The notes under the pieces are model-generated. The model had not been told where the DNA came from, did no database searches, and saw only the letters and a program-made list of their open reading frames with translations. A program made the translations under genes and the position numbers. A DNA stretch of 60,855 nucleotides from JAFTYO01 sp045611785 (GTDB lineage Bacteria > Pseudomonadota > Alphaproteobacteria > RF32 > CAG-239): positions 1 to 60,855 of the forward strand of contig JAZKXV010000009.1 of the NCBI GenBank assembly GCA_045611785.1, written 5' to 3'. Positions 52,527 to 59,657 of this stretch are shown here, piece after piece; the stretch's first letter is position 1, and each line of letters begins with the position of its first letter.

Positions 52527-53192
52527 ATGAAAGAAAAATTAATAATTTGGGATTTTGATGGTGTAATAGCAGATACCGATTCTATGTGGATGAGAGCTTT
52601 TTACAAAAAAATGGTAGATGAAAAAAATTACAAATCAGATTTTGCTTACTTTTATGAAATGTGTGGCGGAATGTCTATTGCGACAATTAAAAAAACATTT
52701 CTTAATTTAGGAATTGAAATTGAAGATATGTTTTTTGAAGAGATAAAGCAGTTTTTCACAGATATGTTAAATAAAAATTTTCCTTTGGTAGAAAATGCAG
52801 ATAAGGTAATTAAGAGCATAACAAAAAAACAATGTTTAGCAACAGGAACGCCATCTTCCAGAGTCGCATGGAAAGTGGGTTTAAGTAATTTGTCTGATGT
52901 TTTTACCGAAGATAATTCTTTTTCTTCAGATTTGGTCGAAAAGGGCAAACCATCTCCTGATATATTCTTATATGCAGCTCAAAAAATGGGGTTTGAACCT
53001 GAAAGATGTATTGTGATTGAAGATTCTTTTGTCGGTTTGCAAGCTGCAATTAGCGCAGGTATGACACCTGTTGCATTTATAGGATGTCAAGGCAACGATG
53101 ATCCTGATCGTGTAGAAAAAATAAAACAAATGGGAGTAAGATATATTTTTTCAAACTTTAAGGATTTAGGAAATTTTATAGAAAGTATATAA
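52527..53192 (+). CDS. HAD hydrolase, beta-PGM-like (paralogue of 18610)
   Basis: 221 residues from the ATG after AAGGAAAA. LIIWDFDGVIADTDSMW (motif I), QCLATGTPSSR (II), EKGKPSPDIFLYAAQKMGF (III), VIEDSFVGLQAAISAGM (IV). The same subfamily as the protein at 18610-19272, with near-identical motif I, so the two are probable paralogues with different cap sequences. Substrate unknown. A bidirectional terminator follows at 53204. Confidence 0.88.
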   Translation: MKEKLIIWDFDGVIADTDSMWMRAFYKKMVDEKNYKSDFAYFYEMCGGMSIATIKKTFLNLGIEIEDMFFEEIKQFFTDMLNKNFPLVENADKVIKSITKKQCLATGTPSSRVAWKVGLSNLSDVFTEDNSFSSDLVEKGKPSPDIFLYAAQKMGFEPERCIVIEDSFVGLQAAISAGMTPVAFIGCQGNDDPDRVEKIKQMGVRYIFSNFKDLGNFIESI

Positions 53193-53203
53193 AAACTATT
53201 TAT

Positions 53204-53236
53204 AAAAAAAGGAGAGATTTTTATCTCTCCTTTTTT
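53204..53236. terminator. Bidirectional terminator between convergent genes
   Basis: AAAAAAAGGAGAGAT / ATCTCTCCTTTTTT. It serves the HAD gene on the plus strand and the 53243 gene on the minus strand. Confidence 0.88.
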
Positions 53237-53242
53237 AGTGTA

Positions 53243-55402
53243 TTAATTTATTGTATATTTATATGCTACTGCATTATTATTATTTTCATCAATACATGCA
53301 TTAATAGCGAAAGCAAAAGGCAGACTTGTTTTTGAAATATAAGATAAACCTTCAGCAGATGATTTTGAATCAACATCAATATAAATCTTATCAGCCATTG
53401 AGCCAATAGTTCCTAAACTATTATTTGAGTTAGGATTTTTTTGTACACCAGCAGCAATCGCTACCAATTTTTCATCGCTTAACATATAAGAAGTTGATAA
53501 TTCAATACAAAGCTCTTTTGATAAACCTCCAAACTCAATAATAAAAGATCTTTTATCAGCTTGATTATCTTCAATTGAAGTAGTTTTAGAGCCTAAAAGT
53601 GTAATTAATCCACCAGATGCATTTGTAAGCACCTTTGCGCCATTAGTATTTACAATCATATCTTCCGGAAAGAAACCTGATGCAATTAAAACATCATTAT
53701 TTAAATCATTATAATGCCCAATACCAGAAAATAATAATTTAACGTTTTCGATTAAATAGCTAAACTGTTCGCTGGTTTTATTTTGAGTATATTTTTGCAT
53801 TGCTGAAGAGTAGCCTTTGTACAAGCCAAACAAAAACGGATCAATAGTTTTATAAGTTCCTTGTAATATTTCATCCTCTAAACCAGAATATAATTTTGCT
53901 AATTCTTCTCCGATTTCATTAACTGTTTTTTCTAAATCAGATGTTTTTGCCAAAGCAATTACATCGTCTAAAGTCGCTGGTTCTCCATTAATTGTGAAAC
54001 CATCATATAAGTTACCTTTGCAAACCTTAACAGGCTGATTGTTTTTATAAGTAAGAACTTTGAAGTCAACATATTTTGCCATATCTTCCAAGAAAGTATC
54101 GATACTTATATTTTGTTGAACAGTTGCTGTTGCTGCAATAACTTTTTCACCTTTATTGTTCCAAACAATAGCATTAACAGATTTTATAACATCAGAAAAT
54201 GTCCAAGCATAATCGGTCCATTTTGATAAAATTAATACTAAAGCTTCATCTTGTACGTTAGAACTTTTTTTAACTTCATCTAACAAAGATGTTATAACTT
54301 CTTTGTACTTATTCTTGATGGTTTTATCAACATTTATGCTAAAAGCAACCATAGGCTTATTGTTTGCAGGATATTTAGATTTTAAAGATATTCCCTCATT
54401 TGATATCTTTATTTGTGTAGAAGGAGAGTTGTTGGTGTAATAAGAGATTACGTATGGGTTAGAAAATCCATTTACAATATTAAAGTCACCCTCAATAGAT
54501 GCTACTTTTTGATTGTTTATTGTAGCATTTGTGCTTGAAACAGTAAAGTTTTCTATGAGATTAGCTACAAGTTTACCGCTATCTTGTTCTTTATTTTGAG
54601 ATGCTAAAAAGTAAATTATACTTTCTAACATATTTTCAATCCCCTTAAATGAGGAGTTAGCTACGGTTGAAGGATTGTTTAAGTCTGTGGTTTGAAAAAT
54701 TAAAGCTTCTTTTTCAATATTATAAGTTGCTGTTATTTTAACATTTTCCAAATCTTTAAAGCTTTCTTCTTCCAAAAGTTTACCGGCACATGTAAAGTTT
54801 GAGTTAGTTGTAAACTTAGGGAACTTATATTGGCCATTATATGTGCATTGTAATTCTTCATTACCGATGGTAAATGAGGTAAAAGAAATGCATCCTAAAA
54901 AGTTTTTAAGAGTTTCATCAGATTTTTTAATCGATAATTGTTGCCCTTTTAGAATAAAGTCTTCGCTTGCGCACATAACTTTACCTTCAAGCACTGCTGA
55001 AATGTCTGAATTTTTAATGTTAACAATAAAAGAGTTATTAGGTTTGGTTGAAATTTTTAGTTCTTCAATTTCTTGAGGTATATCATTTTTATTAATTATG
55101 ACATCACCAACCAATGCATCATTATTATAGGTTAATTCGATAGGGTTGAAAGAAGATGAATAAACTTTTGCTTTGCCAGTTTTTACCCCTTTTACCAAAG
55201 TATATTGATGTGATAATGTGCCGTCTAAAGTGAATACGCTTTGATCACCATCTTTTTCAAAAAACTTACGTTGAGTAATAGATTTTATTTTACCGTTGGG
55301 GTGATAAATCACTTCAGGTCTGTTACCTAAATAGAAAGCAACACCGACACCTACTGCTAAGGTAAGAATTAAACTAAAAAATATAATGGCAATTTTTTTC
55401 AT
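53243..55402 (-). CDS. Large inner-membrane-anchored periplasmic protein, unknown
   Basis: 719 residues. One N-terminal anchor helix (4-27, no signal cleavage site evident). YwqK/MORN-like strands follow immediately (PEVIYHPNGKIKSITQRKFF; GTLSHQYTLVKGVKTGKAKV), then a long beta-rich region with Ser/Asn-rich loops and conserved-looking Cys pairs (VMCASED, LGCISF, LQCTYN, FTCAGK), and a helical part near 490-560. It reminds me of YdgA/DUF945-style anchored proteins but I cannot assign it. TTATAAAAGAGGTTATATT precedes the ATG. Confidence 0.75.
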   Translation of the reverse strand: MKKIAIIFFSLILTLAVGVGVAFYLGNRPEVIYHPNGKIKSITQRKFFEKDGDQSVFTLDGTLSHQYTLVKGVKTGKAKVYSSSFNPIELTYNNDALVGDVIINKNDIPQEIEELKISTKPNNSFIVNIKNSDISAVLEGKVMCASEDFILKGQQLSIKKSDETLKNFLGCISFTSFTIGNEELQCTYNGQYKFPKFTTNSNFTCAGKLLEEESFKDLENVKITATYNIEKEALIFQTTDLNNPSTVANSSFKGIENMLESIIYFLASQNKEQDSGKLVANLIENFTVSSTNATINNQKVASIEGDFNIVNGFSNPYVISYYTNNSPSTQIKISNEGISLKSKYPANNKPMVAFSINVDKTIKNKYKEVITSLLDEVKKSSNVQDEALVLILSKWTDYAWTFSDVIKSVNAIVWNNKGEKVIAATATVQQNISIDTFLEDMAKYVDFKVLTYKNNQPVKVCKGNLYDGFTINGEPATLDDVIALAKTSDLEKTVNEIGEELAKLYSGLEDEILQGTYKTIDPFLFGLYKGYSSAMQKYTQNKTSEQFSYLIENVKLLFSGIGHYNDLNNDVLIASGFFPEDMIVNTNGAKVLTNASGGLITLLGSKTTSIEDNQADKRSFIIEFGGLSKELCIELSTSYMLSDEKLVAIAAGVQKNPNSNNSLGTIGSMADKIYIDVDSKSSAEGLSYISKTSLPFAFAINACIDENNNNAVAYKYTIN

Positions 55403-55491
55403 AATATAACCTCTTTTATAAATGCTAAATGATTATGCATAGTAAGTTAATCTTCTGAAAAAAACAATATAAAATTTATTAAAGAAACAAG

Positions 55492-55526
55492 AAAAAAAAC
55501 ACTCCTGTGGTCAGGAGTGCGGTTTT
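55492..55526 (-). terminator. Terminator after the 55529 gene
   Basis: CACTCCTG / CAGGAGTG, 8-bp stem with a 4-base loop. The minus-strand T8 comes from the plus-strand A-run. Confidence 0.88.
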
Positions 55527-55528
55527 TC

Positions 55529-56308
55529 TTAGAGTTTAACCAGGATATTTGTGTAATCGCTTGATGAATAGCGGATAATTCGGTCTGCATGATGCATATC
55601 ATATCCTTCATAAGTTTTGCGATTAGTATTTTCCTGGGGGGCAATCAACCAATCTGAGCAGTTGATGTGAGGAACTTGTGCGCACCTCATCAAAAGGTTC
55701 AGATGAGAGAAGTTCTTTTCAAGTACCAAGCAGTCTTCTTTGGTAAGCAGTTTTTTATCCCAGCAATCAGCAAAGGTTAATGCATTCTTTGCGCTGCACG
55801 CAACCGGAGTTACTCCGACAATAATGAGCGATGGACTAAGAGCAAAACCAACCAACTCTCCATTGGTTTTAATAACAAAGCAAGGAGCTGATATCTTTGG
55901 CCATAGCTCTTCTACGGCATTTTTAATTTGCTCAATGGAACAATTTTGCTCGACCGTTATTATTTCTTTCTCATAATATTTGATAAAATGAGAAGATAAG
56001 AAAGGTGACTCTATCTTACACAAATGACTGTGAAGCAAGGTCCAAATTTTATGATCTTGTTCATCGTTTACCATCGGAACAAATTTCATAAAAACGGCAT
56101 GAATTTGCTCCCAATCGTTAGTCGCGACAAACTCTTCCCATTCAGAAATTGGTGCGTTTCTATCCGGAATTTCTTTTCTTTTAAAGGTGTTTTGCAAAGA
56201 TTCTTTGTCTGCCTGAAGCTCTGACTCTGTAGTAACAGGTTGAGAAACTTCTTGATGCTTTTTTGAATGCTTCATCCAAAAAAACATAAGTTCAAATAGT
56301 TTTTTCAT
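55529..56308 (-). CDS. Hypothetical protein, distant relative of 57275
   Basis: 259 residues from the ATG at 56308 (an earlier start at 56344 exists). An N-terminal helical part contains ISEWEEFVATNDWEQIHAVF. The C-terminal domain (about 140-259) has GELVGFALSPSLIIVG, LTKEDCLVLEKNFSHLNLLM and a final YTNILVKL. The protein at 57275 shows the same arrangement (NILGYRISPTLVIHS; LVAEDVKVLRENFFIISKM; ANIILKR). No known domain recognised. No Shine-Dalgarno; base use clearly GC-richer than the surroundings. Confidence 0.65.
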   Translation of the reverse strand: MKKLFELMFFWMKHSKKHQEVSQPVTTESELQADKESLQNTFKRKEIPDRNAPISEWEEFVATNDWEQIHAVFMKFVPMVNDEQDHKIWTLLHSHLCKIESPFLSSHFIKYYEKEIITVEQNCSIEQIKNAVEELWPKISAPCFVIKTNGELVGFALSPSLIIVGVTPVACSAKNALTFADCWDKKLLTKEDCLVLEKNFSHLNLLMRCAQVPHINCSDWLIAPQENTNRKTYEGYDMHHADRIIRYSSSDYTNILVKL

Positions 56309-56401
56309 AATATTTTGTGTTTTTAATAATAAAGATTTGGACAAATTATATCAAAAAACTGAAAATATGCAAGACTTTATTTTGTGATTTTAATTAACAC
56401 T

Positions 56402-57022
56402 TCATAATTGGTTTAATTTAGTAAGAAGCAAAGATTTGGCTTCATCATTAAAATATTTTAATCCTTCTAAAATTGAATAAACATCAAATAAGGCATTATG
56501 AATATCTAAATTTAATGAGTCTAATTTGTTTTCTATACCCAATATTTTTACGATTTGACCGGAAGATTGAGATTTTACCTCAATATTATGCTTGTCATAT
56601 AATTGTTTAAAAATTTCTGCTAAATTACGATATTGGATATTTTCATCTTTAGGCAAATTATATAATTCAAGATTTTGTTCAATGACCTCACCATCAGATT
56701 TGCTGTTAAAAGGGTGCCCCCAAGAATGAGAACAACAAATATAGTTTTCTGCAAATTCTTTAAATTGTGCGTATGCATCCTTAAACAATATACCTGATTT
56801 TAGAATTTGTTCATTGGTAATGTTTGTTAAATTAATAAAATAGTCAGATAAAACAGGATTAACCGTCGGTTTGCATAAGACGTTAAAAACATCTACAACT
56901 TCAAGACAATCTGTAACTTTCAAAGCGCTGATTTGAACAATTTCTTTTTTTTGGTTACCAGTCCATCCGTTGGTAATACAACCTTGCCATGTAGTATATT
57001 CGGTATCATAAATTATAAACAT
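56402..57022 (-). CDS. DEDDh 3'-5' exonuclease-like protein
   Basis: 206 residues from the ATG after GAGG. Exo I FIIYDTEYTTW (Asp6, Glu8), Exo II region LNLTNITNEQI to CCSHSWGHPFN with its Asp in NSKSDGEV, and Exo III SLNLDIHNALFDVYSILEGL with His and Asp (H-x4-D). This is the DnaQ/RNase T superfamily, and the length and lack of other domains fit a stand-alone nuclease. Substrate (DNA or RNA) cannot be decided. Confidence 0.83.
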   Translation of the reverse strand: MFIIYDTEYTTWQGCITNGWTGNQKKEIVQISALKVTDCLEVVDVFNVLCKPTVNPVLSDYFINLTNITNEQILKSGILFKDAYAQFKEFAENYICCSHSWGHPFNSKSDGEVIEQNLELYNLPKDENIQYRNLAEIFKQLYDKHNIEVKSQSSGQIVKILGIENKLDSLNLDIHNALFDVYSILEGLKYFNDEAKSLLLTKLNQL

Positions 57023-57274
57023 TTTAATCCTCATAGCTTTTTGATAAGTGTAATTAGCATAAGGCAGTGTAGATAGAAGTCAATATTAATTATTGATTTA
57101 TAGAAAAAACAGCAGACAATCAGTATGGGTTAGTATAAGAGATAGTGTTCTAGATGATTAACCTTATGTTATTGTTTTGGAGCGAGAAGCTTAAATTTTA
57201 TATTGCAATTTATTTAAATATCCATAATATGTAAAATATACTGTAATTATTGTTTAATACTAAATCATTGTGCA

Positions 57275-57847
57275 ATGGAAAAATTTTTATTAGGTTTTTT
57301 ATTTGGTAGGTCCAAATCATCTGGAAAAGAAGATTTTAGAACATTAAAAAATGTAAAATTAGGACAAAGAGGCTATGTTAAATGGCTTGGAAGACTTGAG
57401 AGATCAACTGTTTATAGCGGTTTAGGTCAAGAACCTATCTTTAAGGGCAGAATTCCGGAAGCAAAAGATTTTGTTAAACCTAGATATGTTTATGCCGATT
57501 TAACTGAAAGTGAGGAGTTTACTCGAGAGCATGGCAACATTTTAGGTTATCGCATTTCTCCTACGCTTGTAATACATTCAATGGTTGGGGTAAACTACCT
57601 CAGGGATGAAATAGATGAGTTTATCCGAGATTTTGGTGGTAAGTTTTTAGTTGCAGAAGATGTAAAGGTTTTACGAGAAAACTTTTTTATCATTAGCAAA
57701 ATGCGAAAAGCGGCAGGAGATACCGCTTTGCCAGAAGGTTTGTTTTGGGCTAAGCCGATAGGTAATATAATTGAAGCAACTCATGCTATATCTCCATACG
57801 GAGATGATGAAAGAGCAAAAGTTGCCAATATTATTTTAAAGAGATGA
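57275..57847 (+). CDS. Hypothetical protein, distant relative of 55529
   Basis: 190 residues. A basic/Gly-rich N terminus (FLFGRSKSSGKEDFRTLKN) is followed by a C-terminal domain shared in pattern with the 55529 protein. No recognised family. No Shine-Dalgarno site (TCATTGTGCA before the ATG). A TATACT box lies about 28 bases upstream, and the leader contains ACTAAATCATTGTG. A strong terminator follows the stop. Confidence 0.65.
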   Translation: MEKFLLGFLFGRSKSSGKEDFRTLKNVKLGQRGYVKWLGRLERSTVYSGLGQEPIFKGRIPEAKDFVKPRYVYADLTESEEFTREHGNILGYRISPTLVIHSMVGVNYLRDEIDEFIRDFGGKFLVAEDVKVLRENFFIISKMRKAAGDTALPEGLFWAKPIGNIIEATHAISPYGDDERAKVANIILKR

Positions 57848-57849
57848 TT

Positions 57850-57880
57850 AAAAAACTCGGGATTTTCCGAGTTTTTTTTA
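57850..57880. terminator. Bidirectional terminator between convergent genes
   Basis: AAAAAACTCGG / CCGAGTTTTTT with a 6-base loop. Confidence 0.88.
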
Positions 57881-57886
57881 ATGGCT

Positions 57887-59077
57887 TTATCTGTAACCTT
57901 CTTTATAAAAAGTTGGTAAATTTTTACTAATTAAAAATGCATCTTGTTTTTGCTTTACGCCATCAATTAATATATTAACTAAATCAGACTTTATACGAGG
58001 TTTATGATAAGGAATATATTCTCTTAAAATAGATTTTTCAGGATATATTTTGATATATTCATAAGCCTGTTGAATGCTTTCAAAAATTTCTATATCTTTT
58101 GTAATGGAAGCTTCTGGAGTTTTTCTTTGTTCCATATCATCAAAAGCTTGCCATATAAAATTAACACCAAACTTATTACTCATTGACACAATGGCTTCAA
58201 GTTCTTTTTTGTGTTTTTCTTGCTTACTAACTTTTATATCTTTTTGCCATTTTTCGGGAACAATATCACCAATTATAGCTTCACCAGCATCATGAACTAA
58301 TGAGATTCTAATAATCTGATTAACATCCATATTTTGACTTTGTAAATCAGATTCTAAATAAAGAGCCATAACAGCCGTTCTAAAACTGTGCGAAGCTACA
58401 GTTTCAGGATTCTTAATTCCATACATTTTGGGTCCGCTTCTTTCCAAATGTTTTAATTGCCCCATCAAAATTTGAAAATCAATAAATGAGTTTTCTTGAG
58501 GTTGTTTTCCATCTTGTCGTGCTTTTATTTCTTCTAATTCAGATAAAAAAATAGGCATGGTTATATCTTGATGGTTATATTCCATGAATTCATCCAATCT
58601 GGGAAGCTCAGGATACATTGTTATATATTCATAAGCTTGTAATATCATATCAAGTTTATCTAAGTTTTTAACGACAATAGCCTCAGGAGTTTTTTGTTCT
58701 TCATATTCAATGAACAGTGTTCTAAGTTTATCAAAGTTATATTTTTTTGACATGTTTTCAATGGCTTTTATTTCTAGCAGATGTTTTTCTTGTTTAGAAA
58801 TTTTTTTATCGGTTGTTTGGTGGTGTTCAGGAACAATATCTCCCACGATGGCTTCACTAACATCATGTAATAGACACATTTTAATAACATGATTAATATT
58901 GATATTTAATTTTGTAAGTTCATTTTCTTTTTGCATCGCCATAATCGCCATGCGCCATGAATGTGAAGCTACTGTTTCTGGACTCTGAACATCTCGCATT
59001 ACCCAGCCAGTTCTTTCAAGGTGTTTTAATTTGCCTATTATTTCTTGAAATTCAATAAATTTATTAACGTCAACCAT
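57887..59077 (-). CDS. Tandem HD-domain protein (two YfbR/HDDC2-like domains)
   Basis: 396 residues made of two complete, similar HD domains. The first (1-185) has LKHLERTGWVMRDVQSPETV, then ASHSWRMAIMAMQ, LLHDVSEAIVGDIVPEHH and VKNLDKLDMILQAYEY. The second (196-380) has LKHLERSGPKMYGIKNPETV, then ASHSFRTAVMALY, LVHDAGEAIIGDIVPEKW and ITKDIEIFESIQQAYEY. Both keep the H...HD...D metal ligands. The family hydrolyses 5'-deoxynucleotides. Relatives usually carry one domain and dimerise, so this may be a covalent dimer. AAGGAAAAC before the ATG. Confidence 0.86.
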   Translation of the reverse strand: MVDVNKFIEFQEIIGKLKHLERTGWVMRDVQSPETVASHSWRMAIMAMQKENELTKLNININHVIKMCLLHDVSEAIVGDIVPEHHQTTDKKISKQEKHLLEIKAIENMSKKYNFDKLRTLFIEYEEQKTPEAIVVKNLDKLDMILQAYEYITMYPELPRLDEFMEYNHQDITMPIFLSELEEIKARQDGKQPQENSFIDFQILMGQLKHLERSGPKMYGIKNPETVASHSFRTAVMALYLESDLQSQNMDVNQIIRISLVHDAGEAIIGDIVPEKWQKDIKVSKQEKHKKELEAIVSMSNKFGVNFIWQAFDDMEQRKTPEASITKDIEIFESIQQAYEYIKIYPEKSILREYIPYHKPRIKSDLVNILIDGVKQKQDAFLISKNLPTFYKEGYR

Positions 59078-59199
59078 TTAGTTTTCCTTTATTGCAAATT
59101 ATCACATATGGTTTTTGAAGTAAAGAATAATCTTGATAGATATAATGTATACTATGTGTTTTAAGCAAAAAATTTGGCATAAGTAAAAGGAGTTTGGTT

Positions 59200-59256
59200 A
59201 TGGTTTGTGACAAAAATATTGACAATCGGGTTTTAAGAGTATATAAATTTAATTGA
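59200..59256 (+). CDS. Possible 18-residue leader ORF before the acyl carrier protein gene
   Basis: ATG with an excellent AAAAGGAG site encodes MVCDKNIDNRVLRVYKFN and stops at 59256. The promoter of the acyl carrier protein gene lies inside it. Too short to be sure; it may be a remnant. Confidence 0.25.
   Translation: MVCDKNIDNRVLRVYKFN
59219..59247 (+). promoter_or_regulatory. Promoter of the acyl carrier protein gene
   Basis: TTGACA, 17-bp spacer, TATAAA, close to consensus, 42 bases before the ATG at 59290. The leader is almost free of G and has no Shine-Dalgarno sequence. Confidence 0.75.
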
Positions 59257-59289
59257 TAATAAATTATTTTAACACAAATACACATTCTT

Positions 59290-59550
59290 ATGAAACAGGC
59301 GATTGAGTCACACGTTAAGCAGATGTTGAAAGAATATCTGGGTGAAATTGGTTATGAAAGATGCGGCAAAATTACTTTGGAAAGTCATCTGAAAAACGAT
59401 TTGGGAATGGATAGCTTAGATGTATACTGTATCCTAATGGATGTTGAAAAGGAGTATAATTTTAACCTATCTTCCGCTGAAGAAGAAAAAGTCGCAAAGG
59501 ACCCTACCGTAGACAACTTGGTTTCGGTCATATATGCAAAAATTAAGTAA
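59290..59550 (+). CDS. Acyl carrier protein-like protein
   Basis: 86 residues. The phosphopantetheine site is LKNDLGMDSLDVYCILMDVE (Ser42 in DSL), flanked by four-helix ACP-fold hydrophobics. It has a Cys at about 25 and YCILMD instead of the usual VELVM, so it is not obviously the housekeeping fatty-acid ACP. No acyltransferase or synthase gene is adjacent within the window. No Shine-Dalgarno site despite a strong promoter. Followed by a terminator. Confidence 0.82.
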   Translation: MKQAIESHVKQMLKEYLGEIGYERCGKITLESHLKNDLGMDSLDVYCILMDVEKEYNFNLSSAEEEKVAKDPTVDNLVSVIYAKIK

Positions 59551-59557
59551 TTTTTCG

Positions 59558-59589
59558 GAGCTAAACTATGTAAGTTTAGCTCTTTTTTT
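59558..59589 (+). terminator. Terminator of the acyl carrier protein gene
   Basis: GAGCTAAAC / GTTTAGCTC, 9-bp stem, T7. Confidence 0.9.
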
Positions 59590-59657
59590 ATAATAATATT
59601 TACAAATAGTTTTTTTGTGTTATTATAAATATGCTAACAAATAATTTATAGATCATT

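Noticed and set aside
55447..55644. 65-residue frame overlapping the end of 55529
   Set aside because: It lies across the terminator and the real gene, and its product has no plausible features.
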